This document shows, one piece after another, positions 43,827 to 52,907 of a stretch of DNA of 64,000 nucleotides. Position 1 is the stretch's first letter. Every line of letters begins with the position of its first letter. The notes beneath the pieces were generated by a model. That model had not been told where the DNA came from. It saw only the letters and a program-made list of their open reading frames with translations, and ran no database searches. Made by a program: the position numbers and the translations under genes. Source of the stretch: an uncultured Flavobacteriaceae bacterium (GTDB taxonomy: Bacteria > Bacteroidota > Bacteroidia > Flavobacteriales > Flavobacteriaceae); the NCBI GenBank assembly GCA_947501625.1, contig CANMWN010000001.1, positions 124,001-188,000 on the forward strand, read 5' to 3'.

Positions 43827-46796
43827 ATGAAAAAAATATACCTTTTAATTTTTTTTATATTCATAACAACCAGCATTTGGTCTCAAAAATATAAAAGAAT
43901 GATTGCTGCTGGAACTTATACAGTAGAAGAAATACAACAAGAAGCAGAATTATATTTTAATACTTTTGGAACCGAAAGAGGTAAAGGCTACAAACCATAT
44001 AAAAGATGGGAATATAATGCGATTAGAAATGCTGATGAAAATGGATTGTTAAAATCTCCAAGTTTTTATTTTAATGAGTTAGAAAGGTATAATAACTATT
44101 TAAATGAAAACTCAAACACTTTTGAAAGAACTACAACTGGAAACTGGGAGGAATTAGGCCCAACTTATTGGAATAGAACTAGTGGTTGGAATCCAGGAGT
44201 AGGAAGAATAACTTCAATTGCCATAGATAAAAATGACCAAAATCATATCATTGTAGGTGCAAATACTGGTGGTGTTTGGAAAAGTGTCGATGGAGGTCAA
44301 AATTGGGTTGTATTAACCGACAACCTTTCTAATTTAGATGTTTTCTCCCTAACTATAGATCCAACAAGTTCATCAACCTATTTTTGGGGATCGTCAAGCG
44401 GTAATATATTTAAATCTATAGATTCAGGTGCTACTTGGAGTCTATTGTCCGATACTGGCAATGGAAGAGTAAACAAAATTCTTATCAATCCCAACGATAC
44501 AACAAAAATGTATTGTAGTGTTGAAGGAGGAGGAATATTTAAATCAACCAATAGTGGTCAAAATTGGACACGAATTCATTCATCGGCAACCAATGGTTAT
44601 GATGTGGAATTTAAACCTGGAAATACTAATACCATTTATGCTTCCGGAAATCAGTTTTTTAAATCTGTCGATGGAGGAGTAACATTTGTTTCATCTAACG
44701 AAATTACCAATTGGACCCAAGAATACATAAGTGGTTCTACTGATTGGATTACCTCTGGAGCAAACCAAAATAGTACTGTAACTGCGAAATCTGGGAATTC
44801 ATTAGGTTTATTCTATATTGGTAATTTTAGCAGTCCAACTACTAGATTAATTTCGCCTGAATTAAATATATCATCAGCAACCAACCCTAAACTAAAGTTT
44901 TCTTACTCACAAGTAAGTTGGTCAGGAGATCAGGATGAACTAAGAGTGTTATATAAAACATCAGAGAATGGAACTTGGGCTGAATTAGCCAATTACACTA
45001 ATGAAGCAACAACTTGGATTGATATAACATTGGACTTACCAAATCAATCATCAACCTATTATATCGCTTTTGAAGGCACATCAAATTATGGAAGAGGAGT
45101 GACACTAGATGATATTTCAGTAGATGATGAGACTATCGGAATTGTTTTTGAAGAAGGTTTTGAAAGTAATTTAAATAATTTTAGTGGTGGTCCAAAAATG
45201 ATTGGTATTTCTGCTAATGATGATGATATTGTTTATGTTTTAGAAGCAGCAGGAAGTATTTTTGGAGGCTTTCACAAATCAACTGATGGCGGACAAAGTT
45301 TTATCAAACTAAATCATGATGGGAAAAATTATTTTGGCTATAGTTCAACTGCAAATGATGATAATGGGCAAGCACCAAGAGATATGGATATCACTGTGAA
45401 TCCAAATAATGCAAATGAAGTTCACATTGCTGGAGTTTTATCTTGGATGTCAACTGATGGAGGAATAAACTTTAATTTAACTTCTCAATGGACACATACT
45501 AATGCAACAGCTGCAAACGTTGGATATTGCCATGCTGATATTGATATTTTAGAATATATTCATGACAAACTCTATGTAGGAAGTGATGGTGGAATTTTTG
45601 TGGCCGATGATCCATTAACAATAGATACCGATTATTATACCGATTTAACTCCTGGATTAGGAATAAGACAGTTTTACAAAATTGGTGTTAACCAGAATAG
45701 TCCTGAAATTGTATCAGGAGGATCTCAAGATAACGGTACATCAGTGATGGATACAAATGGAGATTGGACGGATTGGTTAGGTGCCGATGGTATGGAAACA
45801 TTTGTAGACAAAAACGACAACAACATTCTTTACGGTACTTCGCAATATGGTTCACTTTATAAATCGACTAATGGTGGCACATCATATTTTGGGCTTTCGG
45901 AACCTGAAGATAAATCTGGAAATTGGGTGACTCCATTCGAGCAAGACCCAATAATACAGAATGTTATTTATTCTGGATATGATGAGGTTTATAAATCGGT
46001 AGATGGAGGTGTAAGTTGGACTTCTATTTCGCAAAATTTTGGTGGCAACTTAAACCACTTAAAAATTGCTCAAAGTGACAACAACATATTATATGCTGCT
46101 AGAGGAGGAAGCCTTTACAAAACAATCAATGGAGGTAACACTAGTTGGAGAACATTAACAGGTTTTTCAGGAAATATTAACTCTATCGCCATTCACCCAA
46201 CCGACCCAAACAAAGTAGCTATAGCAACAAACAGTACTCAAAAAGTATATGTTTCTATAGACGGCGGAACTAATTGGACATCATACTTAAAAGATTTACC
46301 AAACTTTAGTGCGCTCGCTCTAGTGTGGCAAGAAAATGATGACAATGGATTATATGTAGGTATGAATTATGGAATATATTATATTGATGATACAACTCCT
46401 GATAATTGGGTTCCTTTCAGTAATAATTTACCTAATGTTGAAATAAGTGAATTAGAAATAAATACTGCAACAAACAAAATTTATGCTGCAACTTACGGTA
46501 GAGGTCTTTGGAAATCAGATGTATTTAATGGTAGTTTAAGCGTTGATAATTACGAATTCGATACGATTTCAATTTATCCAAACCCAACATCAAATGAATT
46601 ATTTATTAAGTGGGATAAGCCAAATAACGTAACGATTAAATTATATAATTCTATGGGAGCGCTTCAATATTATCAAAAAAACAAAACTATTATTGAACCT
46701 TTCAAAATCAACACATCTAAATTAAGTTCTGGTGTTTACTATCTAAAAGTTAATTCTCAAAACTCAGTCACTACCAAAAAAATAGTTATTAAATAA
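43827..46796 (+). CDS. Secreted BNR/Asp-box propeller protein with T9SS sorting domain
   Basis: 989 residues; signal peptide MKKIYLLIFFIFITTSIWSQ. Ten or so Asp-box motifs (SVDGGQNW, SIDSGATW, STNSGQNW, STDGGQSF, SVDGGVSW, SIDGGTNW) indicate a VPS10/sialidase-like beta-propeller. A MAM-like beta-sandwich (about residues 290-450) is inserted, with TRLISPELNISSATNPKLKF and GRGVTLDDISVDD. The last ~75 residues are a T9SS type A sorting domain: IYPNPTSNELFIKW, LYNSMG and SGVYYLKV. Should be exported and attached to, or released from, the cell surface. No glycosidase catalytic residues could be assigned, so substrate is unknown. Confidence 0.9.
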   Translation: MKKIYLLIFFIFITTSIWSQKYKRMIAAGTYTVEEIQQEAELYFNTFGTERGKGYKPYKRWEYNAIRNADENGLLKSPSFYFNELERYNNYLNENSNTFERTTTGNWEELGPTYWNRTSGWNPGVGRITSIAIDKNDQNHIIVGANTGGVWKSVDGGQNWVVLTDNLSNLDVFSLTIDPTSSSTYFWGSSSGNIFKSIDSGATWSLLSDTGNGRVNKILINPNDTTKMYCSVEGGGIFKSTNSGQNWTRIHSSATNGYDVEFKPGNTNTIYASGNQFFKSVDGGVTFVSSNEITNWTQEYISGSTDWITSGANQNSTVTAKSGNSLGLFYIGNFSSPTTRLISPELNISSATNPKLKFSYSQVSWSGDQDELRVLYKTSENGTWAELANYTNEATTWIDITLDLPNQSSTYYIAFEGTSNYGRGVTLDDISVDDETIGIVFEEGFESNLNNFSGGPKMIGISANDDDIVYVLEAAGSIFGGFHKSTDGGQSFIKLNHDGKNYFGYSSTANDDNGQAPRDMDITVNPNNANEVHIAGVLSWMSTDGGINFNLTSQWTHTNATAANVGYCHADIDILEYIHDKLYVGSDGGIFVADDPLTIDTDYYTDLTPGLGIRQFYKIGVNQNSPEIVSGGSQDNGTSVMDTNGDWTDWLGADGMETFVDKNDNNILYGTSQYGSLYKSTNGGTSYFGLSEPEDKSGNWVTPFEQDPIIQNVIYSGYDEVYKSVDGGVSWTSISQNFGGNLNHLKIAQSDNNILYAARGGSLYKTINGGNTSWRTLTGFSGNINSIAIHPTDPNKVAIATNSTQKVYVSIDGGTNWTSYLKDLPNFSALALVWQENDDNGLYVGMNYGIYYIDDTTPDNWVPFSNNLPNVEISELEINTATNKIYAATYGRGLWKSDVFNGSLSVDNYEFDTISIYPNPTSNELFIKWDKPNNVTIKLYNSMGALQYYQKNKTIIEPFKINTSKLSSGVYYLKVNSQNSVTTKKIVIK

Positions 46797-46797
46797 A

Positions 46798-46830
46798 TAA
46801 AAAGCCTTTGAAAATTTCAAAGGCTTTTTT
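46798..46830. terminator. Bidirectional terminator between T9SS cargo and receptor gene
   Basis: A long stem, AAAGCCTTTGAAA (46801-46813) pairing with TTTCAAAGGCTTT, has A-run on one side and T-run on the other. It lies between two convergent stop codons. Confidence 0.92.
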
Positions 46831-46832
46831 AA

Positions 46833-49517
46833 TTACAAATTATACTTTACAGTAAACATATATCTTTTTGGCTGGACGAAATAACTTGAAGTACTGGTGA
46901 AATTTTCACTAAAGTTATCTCTATTTATTGCATTTGTAGTTGTTAAATTCTTTCCTGAAATGACAAACTCCCATTTACTATCTTGTCTTTGATAATATAA
47001 ACTTGCATCTAAAAAAGAATAGGTGTTTTTGATAGTATTAGCATCATCTTTATAATTATAATAACTATAATCGGCAATGAAACTAAAATCATTTAGGAAA
47101 ACCACATCCAACTTTGCAAATGGTCTGTCAGTTGTATATTTATTGTTATTAAAAGAAGACCTATAATCATTAAATGTTTTAGTATAACCAATCTCTAAAT
47201 TAGGGGCTGTTTTAAAATTAGTTGCAAAGCTTCCTGTATATGATTGGGTAAAAGATTTAGAAACATTTGGTTGGTTATTTACAAAACCATTAAACTTTGA
47301 ATACCCAAAATTGGCTCTTAAATTCATTTTATATTTCCCAAATTTTTTCCCGTATCTTCCTCGAGCCGACCAAGTTTCATCAGCTAAGTTAGAATTAAAA
47401 GGCTCGCTAGAAGTTTGATTAAATCCTATAAAATTAGTTCTACTCTTAATATCATTTTTCTTTTTAGAATAACTTAACGATGCATTCACATTAGTGAAAT
47501 TAAACATACTAAAACTAAAATAACTTAAGTCATAGGTATTATACAATGCACTTTCCAAATTTCTATTCCCTTCGGTAAGAGAGTTGAAATTATTAAAAAC
47601 GTAACCTTCTGCCAATCTATTAATATCGGTATATTCACGTGTCATTGCATATCTAAAACGCAAATTTTCTGACTGTTTTAGTTTCAATTGAACCGTTACA
47701 TCAGGCACAATATTAAAATCATTATTTTTATTTACACTTCCCAATTGCTCATCCTTCAAGTTATAATTATGCAAAGTAAATCCTGGAGTAAAAGTAAATT
47801 TTCCTTTTACTACTTTATAATGCAATCCTAAATACAAATCAGTAAAATTATAAGTTACATCATTATTTAATTCTTGTTCATCAAAGTTTAATTGACTTCC
47901 ATTATCCAACGTTTGAAAAATATTAGAATCAAAATTTTGACGACTTAGTGTTGATCCTAAGGTGAAATTTAAATGGCTTTTCTTGTTTAAAATATAATAG
48001 TAATCAACTTTTCCATCAAATTTACTTGTCGCTATATCTTTTTGTTGTGATAAATCATAAATAGCTTGCGAATCAGTAGGAATTATCGATTGAAACGGCT
48101 GAGAATTTCTCATTAAGTTTAACAAAGGGTTTTCTTTTTGATATAGATGTTGTGCCTCTACAGAAAATATATTTTGGTCATTTAATACTTTATAATAATT
48201 CAAATTTTGATTAATTGCTGTTGGTTTTTCAGTCTTAATATCTTCAATTTCTTCTTCAACATTATTAACCGTTGAATTAATTGTATTAAACTCTTCTTGA
48301 TTAGATTTCTTTAACATTACATCATAATCAAAATGTGTATTTTCATTAGGCACATAATTGGCACTTAACTTCAGTAACCCAATCTGAGTTCTTTGATTTA
48401 CTGAACTAACTCGGTCTTCAACATTTCCAGTCACAATGTTATTGATACTTTGCTCGGTAAACATTTCAACTTCTGAATCATTCAAGATAGAAAATCCGCT
48501 AAAATTCAATGATTTCTTAGGAGAATAACTAAAATTAAAGGCACCAAATCTTGATATTACTTCTTTAGCCATATCATTTTGCAATAAAGAAAATCCCAAA
48601 TCATTGGAAGAAATATTAAAACTTGTTCCTCCTCCTCGCGTTAGGTTTTTAAAACCTCCGGTAAACTTAAAATAATCTCGAAATGTAAATGGGACTTCAC
48701 CAATATTATTAAAATCAGTGATAATATTAATACTAGTTTTTGGACTATAGTAGAATAGCTTTGGATGTGCCAAATATCCATCTTCTGTACCTACACCTGC
48801 AGAAATCTCACCAAACCAAAAATTCTTTTTCCCTTCTTTTAGTTTAATATTTAATGCTACATTATCTGAATCATCTCCAACTCCTCTCATTGGTGTAACT
48901 TCATTAAAATTCTTTAAAACTTCAACTTTATCTACAGCATTAGCAGGAATATTTTTAGAAGCCAATTTAGAATCGCCATCAAAAAAATCTTTACCTTCCA
49001 CCATTACTTTCTGAACTTGTTTACCTTCAACTTCTATCTGACCATCTTCATTAATCTCAACTCCTGGAAGTTTCTTCAAAACATCTTCCAGTTTTTTTTC
49101 AGTACCATTGGTAAAAGAATCTGAATTGTAAACAATTGTATCGCCTTTAATAGTCACGGGCATTTCGAAAGTTAACTCAACTGCATCCAATGAATTATCC
49201 TCTTCTTTTAATGTAAAATCTTTAGAAAAGTCATCTGCATCATCAGGTATTGTAATATCTTCCGAAAACGTTTCAAATCCTATATAACTTATTCTAATTG
49301 TATACGATGCATTGGTAGGTAATTGCAATTTATAGACTCCTTTTTCATTGGTTATTGAATAGGATTCAACTTTACTCGTTCCTTTTACAAGCGCAATTAC
49401 ATTTGCCAATTCCAAAGGATTTCCTATACTATCTTTAACTGTTCCTTCTAATTTAACATTTTGTGAAAATGTAATAAGAGGTATTAAAAATAGAATTAGT
49501 ATAGTTATTTTTTTCAT
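46833..49517 (-). CDS. Outer membrane beta-barrel receptor with carboxypeptidase-regulatory domain
   Basis: 894 residues; signal peptide MKKITILILFLIPLITFSQ. Residues ~22-110 are CarboxypepD_reg-like (LEGTVKDSIGNPLELANVIA, IRISYIGFETF). Next comes a plug-like region (LEDVLKKLPGVEINEDGQIE, QKVMVEGKDFFDG, VDKVEVLKNFN), then a barrel of the OMP_b-brl_3 kind ending FVQPKRYMFTVKYNL. It is TonB-receptor-like without a clear TonB box. Last gene of an operon with two GLPGLI genes, whose products probably work with it at the surface. Confidence 0.88.
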   Translation of the reverse strand: MKKITILILFLIPLITFSQNVKLEGTVKDSIGNPLELANVIALVKGTSKVESYSITNEKGVYKLQLPTNASYTIRISYIGFETFSEDITIPDDADDFSKDFTLKEEDNSLDAVELTFEMPVTIKGDTIVYNSDSFTNGTEKKLEDVLKKLPGVEINEDGQIEVEGKQVQKVMVEGKDFFDGDSKLASKNIPANAVDKVEVLKNFNEVTPMRGVGDDSDNVALNIKLKEGKKNFWFGEISAGVGTEDGYLAHPKLFYYSPKTSINIITDFNNIGEVPFTFRDYFKFTGGFKNLTRGGGTSFNISSNDLGFSLLQNDMAKEVISRFGAFNFSYSPKKSLNFSGFSILNDSEVEMFTEQSINNIVTGNVEDRVSSVNQRTQIGLLKLSANYVPNENTHFDYDVMLKKSNQEEFNTINSTVNNVEEEIEDIKTEKPTAINQNLNYYKVLNDQNIFSVEAQHLYQKENPLLNLMRNSQPFQSIIPTDSQAIYDLSQQKDIATSKFDGKVDYYYILNKKSHLNFTLGSTLSRQNFDSNIFQTLDNGSQLNFDEQELNNDVTYNFTDLYLGLHYKVVKGKFTFTPGFTLHNYNLKDEQLGSVNKNNDFNIVPDVTVQLKLKQSENLRFRYAMTREYTDINRLAEGYVFNNFNSLTEGNRNLESALYNTYDLSYFSFSMFNFTNVNASLSYSKKKNDIKSRTNFIGFNQTSSEPFNSNLADETWSARGRYGKKFGKYKMNLRANFGYSKFNGFVNNQPNVSKSFTQSYTGSFATNFKTAPNLEIGYTKTFNDYRSSFNNNKYTTDRPFAKLDVVFLNDFSFIADYSYYNYKDDANTIKNTYSFLDASLYYQRQDSKWEFVISGKNLTTTNAINRDNFSENFTSTSSYFVQPKRYMFTVKYNL

Positions 49518-49541
49518 AAATAGTTTATTGTTTTTATAATG

Positions 49542-50378
49542 CTAGCCTCCAATTCTTATTCGACGACCGTTCCCTCCTCTTCTATTGCCACCATACATCT
49601 CACGCATTTCTTTAAATTTTTTAAATCTTATTTCATTAAATTCTTCTTCGGTAACAACCTCACCTTTCGTAGGCTCTTTAATCTCCGTCTTTTCTTTAGG
49701 ATTGATAACAATTTTTGTACATACGATTTGTGTTTTATCAGCATGCACTTCAAGTATCAATCCAGGAAGTCCATTATAACTCTTTGGACCATGACTAACA
49801 GGGATTTCTGGAGTATACCAAGCAACAACTTCAATTTCTCTTAAAGTATCTTTCACTTTTTCATTAGATTCTTTTTGTCCACGTCTTGATCGTATTCTAA
49901 AATTAGTTGATGCTACCTTCTTCTTCGCAACTGCTTTGAAGCATAAATGCTTTCCTATCATTTTTGATTCATCCTTAAATTCCCAATTAAGTACTTCAAT
50001 ACTATCTTTTACTAGAAATTTCTTACCCATTAAATCTTGTTCTTCTGTAAAAGTCTTTGATTTAGTGTTTTTATAAGTTACTCCAGAACCAAATCCACCA
50101 AACATTCGCATTCCGCCTTTTCCAGGTTGTTCTAATTGTTCTTCTTCTTTGTAAACCGATTCATGGCTATTGAAAGTCAATTCGTAGACTTTTTCGAAAC
50201 GCTTTTTCATCATTTCTCTTATTCTGTCTTGATCTTCAATTGAAACTCTTGAACTATCTAACTTCATATCAAAAGTTGTCTTAGTTTGATAATATGCTTT
50301 TCCTTGAAAATTTTGAGCAAAAGAATTGATAGTAAAAACTAAAAAAGCAGTTAACGTAATTTTAAAAATATTTTTCAT
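49542..50378 (-). CDS. GLPGLI family protein, copy 1
   Basis: 278 residues; signal peptide ending NSFAQ, then NFQGKAYYQTKTTFDMK. The family motif is in HGPKSYNGLPGLILEVH. The function of GLPGLI proteins is unknown; they are common in Bacteroidota next to barrel receptors. C-terminus is rich in Gly/Arg (MYGGNRRGGNGRRIRIGG). Homologous throughout to the next gene. 24 bp upstream of the receptor gene. Confidence 0.92.
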   Translation of the reverse strand: MKNIFKITLTAFLVFTINSFAQNFQGKAYYQTKTTFDMKLDSSRVSIEDQDRIREMMKKRFEKVYELTFNSHESVYKEEEQLEQPGKGGMRMFGGFGSGVTYKNTKSKTFTEEQDLMGKKFLVKDSIEVLNWEFKDESKMIGKHLCFKAVAKKKVASTNFRIRSRRGQKESNEKVKDTLREIEVVAWYTPEIPVSHGPKSYNGLPGLILEVHADKTQIVCTKIVINPKEKTEIKEPTKGEVVTEEEFNEIRFKKFKEMREMYGGNRRGGNGRRIRIGG

Positions 50379-50452
50379 TTATAAACTATTTATGATTAGT
50401 CCAAAGTTAAGACTATTAAAAACTTAAATAGTTTAATTAAAAAAATAAAAAT

Positions 50453-51304
50453 TTAACCGCCAATTTGAATACTGAAACTATTACCGTCTTTTTTACCTTG
50501 CCTACCTCTATTTAATTGCATCTCTTTCATCTTCTTTTCCATCAATTCATTAAATTTTTCTTGTGTAATTTCTTTTCCTTTTTTTGGTTCTATAATTTCA
50601 ATCTTATCTTTAGTATTTAATACTATTTTATTACATACATATTGTGTTTTATCTACATTTAATTCCATTATTAATCCTGGAAGTCCCCAATATATCTCAG
50701 GTCCATGATTTACAGGAATATCACTCGTATACCATGCCGTAATTATTTGTTCTTTTTTTTCTTCTTTCATCTCTTCAGAAGAATCCTTGTTATCTCCGAC
50801 AGAACTAAATTCCATTGATGTTACTTCCCTTTTTGCAGTAGCTTTAAAACACAAATACTTCCCAATCATTTTAGTTTCATTCTCCAATTTCCAATCAAAT
50901 GACTTCAACTTATCTTTTATTAAAAACTGTTTTCCAAAAAGATTTTGTTCTCTAGCATAAGTTTCATTTTTGGTGTTTTTATAAAATTTTTCATTTGGAC
51001 TTGAACCACCAATCATCATAACTTTAATTCCAGAATTTCCACTTTGTGGTTTATCTAATTGCTCTTCTTCCTTATATATCGAAGCTTCTTTATTGAATGA
51101 TAATATAAATGACTTCTCAAATTGTTTTTTTAACATTTCTTGCATCATTGCCATTTGCTCTTCACTCATGTGAGAATCTTCTAATTTTAAATCGACATTA
51201 GTTTTAGTTTGATAATAAGCTTTCCCTTGAAATTCTTGAGAGAAAATCATCATTGGTATTAATAAAAAAACTAATACTACTTTTTTAATAGTTTGTTGTT
51301 TCAT
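50453..51304 (-). CDS. GLPGLI family protein, copy 2
   Basis: 283 residues; signal peptide ending FSQ, EFQGKAYYQTKTNVDLK. GLPGLI motif in HGPEIYWGLPGLIMELN. C-terminal NRGRQGKKDGNSFSIQIGG, so both copies end in IGG after a basic stretch. First gene of the receptor operon, divergent from the histidine kinase gene. Promoter box TACTTTTG at 51334-51341. Confidence 0.92.
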   Translation of the reverse strand: MKQQTIKKVVLVFLLIPMMIFSQEFQGKAYYQTKTNVDLKLEDSHMSEEQMAMMQEMLKKQFEKSFILSFNKEASIYKEEEQLDKPQSGNSGIKVMMIGGSSPNEKFYKNTKNETYAREQNLFGKQFLIKDKLKSFDWKLENETKMIGKYLCFKATAKREVTSMEFSSVGDNKDSSEEMKEEKKEQIITAWYTSDIPVNHGPEIYWGLPGLIMELNVDKTQYVCNKIVLNTKDKIEIIEPKKGKEITQEKFNELMEKKMKEMQLNRGRQGKKDGNSFSIQIGG

Positions 51305-51333
51305 AATTATATTTTATTTAAGTTTTACTATCA

Positions 51334-51341
51334 CAAAAGTA
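51334..51341 (-). promoter_or_regulatory. -7 box of the GLPGLI-receptor operon
   Basis: TACTTTTG on the minus strand, 29 bp before the GLPGLI ATG. A TTG is 13 bp upstream, too close for the consensus, which hints at activator dependence. Confidence 0.45.
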
Positions 51342-51362
51342 TAATGAGACTCTACAACTGAA

Positions 51363-51388
51363 TGTTAAGTAGTGTTAACGAGTGTTAA
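51363..51388 (+). promoter_or_regulatory. Three TGTTAA direct repeats with 10-bp period (candidate response-regulator site)
   Basis: TGTTAA at 51363-51368, 51373-51378 and 51383-51388; the spacing is exactly 10 bp, one turn of the helix. They lie between the divergent promoters of the GLPGLI operon and the two-component pair. OmpR/PhoB-type regulators, such as the one encoded here, bind direct repeats of this spacing. Confidence 0.6.
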
Positions 51389-51415
51389 TCGGAAAAAAAA
51401 AGACAAAAAAGTTTA

Positions 51416-51423
51416 TACATTTG
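51416..51423 (+). promoter_or_regulatory. -7 box of the histidine kinase gene
   Basis: TACATTTG matches TAnnTTTG and ends 5 bp before the ATG at 51429, so the transcript may begin at or very near the start codon. Confidence 0.4.
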
Positions 51424-51428
51424 AACCA

Positions 51429-52907
51429 ATGTTAGAGAAAAACTATAAAAATATCATCTACTTTATTTCGATTACAATTCTTGTCACCATTGTTGCTCAA
51501 GTCTACTGGAATTACAAGAATTTTGAATTAAACAAACAACAAATTCACAATCAAATTAAAACTAGTTTTGATGATTCTATAGAAATGTATTATACAGAGA
51601 TTGCTAAAAATGATGTGTTTGAAAGAATTCACAGTAACCTTAATATTAGAAACTCCAATAGTGGATGGATAAATAGTTCTTCACAGCGAATAAATATGTT
51701 AATTGATGCCTCTAGAGATTCTATTAATAAAAATTTACCTAGTACTATTTCATACTATTCTTCTGTTGACACAATCCCATTTAAATTATTAGATTTCAAT
51801 AGTAAGTCTAAACTTGACTCTCTTTATATCAGAAGAATTGACAGTTCGGAAGTAAATGAATTAACAACCAAAATTATCTTATCATTTCAAGAAGATGTTG
51901 TAGATTTAAAAAAAGTCGATAGTTTATTTAATTTAGAATTGGAAAGAAAAAACTTGGTTATTAATCATGGTTTTAATTTCGAACACTCTTCACATTTTTC
52001 TTATAAAAAAGAGACTAAATCCTACAATTTAGACAACTTAAAAGCAGGTTATTTAACAACCAATTCTAATTCTAGTTTTTTACCACCAAATACTATTTTA
52101 GAATTGAGATATGAAAACCCTACATCTCAAGTGTTTAAAAAAATATTTGGCAGCATACTCTTATCATTTTTACTTTCAGGAATTATTATTGGGTGTTTAC
52201 TCTTCTTATTTAAAACTATTGCTAGGCAAAAACAACTTTCAGAAATCAAAAATGATTTGATAAGTAATATCACACATGAATTTAAAACTCCAATAGCAAC
52301 AATTGGTGTAGCACTAGAAAGCATTAAAGACTTTAAGGCTATTGATGATGTTTCTAAAACCAATAGGTATATATATATGTCAAGCAATCAACTATTTAAA
52401 TTAAATACAATGGTTGAAAAATTGTTAGAAACCGCTTCGCTTGACAGCAAAGATTTAGATTTGAAATTGGAAAATGTAAATCTAGTTGATTTAATTAATT
52501 CAATTGTTGAGAAGCATAAACTTCATACCACTAAAAGACTAGAATTTAAAGCAACAAATTCATTAATAAGTTCCAAAATTGATGTTTTCCATTTTGAAAA
52601 CGCCATCAATAATATTGTTGACAATGCAATAAAATATGGTGGAGACACCATTGAAGTTTTACTTAACCTTGAAGGAAAAAATATTCAAATTTCAATTTCT
52701 GATAATGGAACATCGTTAAACAAAGATCAAAAACAAAAAATATTTGATAAATTTTATAGAGTACCAAAAGGAAATACACACGATGTAAAAGGTTTTGGTA
52801 TTGGTTTATATTACACCAAAAAAATTATTGAAAAACACCAAGGAACAATTGAATTGAATCTAGATAATAAATTAACTACTTTTAAAATTATACTTCAGCA
52901 TGAATAA
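51429..52907 (+). CDS. Sensor histidine kinase
   Basis: About 492 residues from the ATG at 51429 (MLEKNYKNIIYFISITILVT). The frame is open upstream to a GTG at 51372, but that would put the promoter box and direct repeats inside the gene. TM1 ~9-28, a periplasmic sensor of ~200 residues with no known domain, TM2 near 240-262 (LLSFLLSGIIIGCLLFLF). Then HisKA with the phospho-accepting His283 in SNITHEFKTPIATIG, and HATPase: N box NNIVDNAIKYGG, G1 ISDNGTS, F box KFYRVPKG, G2 KGFGIGLYY. It overlaps the response regulator gene by 8 bp. Confidence 0.93.
   Translation: MLEKNYKNIIYFISITILVTIVAQVYWNYKNFELNKQQIHNQIKTSFDDSIEMYYTEIAKNDVFERIHSNLNIRNSNSGWINSSSQRINMLIDASRDSINKNLPSTISYYSSVDTIPFKLLDFNSKSKLDSLYIRRIDSSEVNELTTKIILSFQEDVVDLKKVDSLFNLELERKNLVINHGFNFEHSSHFSYKKETKSYNLDNLKAGYLTTNSNSSFLPPNTILELRYENPTSQVFKKIFGSILLSFLLSGIIIGCLLFLFKTIARQKQLSEIKNDLISNITHEFKTPIATIGVALESIKDFKAIDDVSKTNRYIYMSSNQLFKLNTMVEKLLETASLDSKDLDLKLENVNLVDLINSIVEKHKLHTTKRLEFKATNSLISSKIDVFHFENAINNIVDNAIKYGGDTIEVLLNLEGKNIQISISDNGTSLNKDQKQKIFDKFYRVPKGNTHDVKGFGIGLYYTKKIIEKHQGTIELNLDNKLTTFKIILQHE

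Noticed and set aside
50407-50436. TTAA repeats upstream of the first GLPGLI gene, looked at as further regulator sites
   Set aside because: Spacing is irregular (8-9 bp) and the sequence is simply A/T-rich; it does not match the exact 10-bp TGTTAA repeats.
51372-51428. Upstream GTG start for the histidine kinase
   Set aside because: It would translate the TGTTAA repeats and the TACATTTG box; the ATG at 51429 gives a normal N-terminus leading straight into the first membrane helix.
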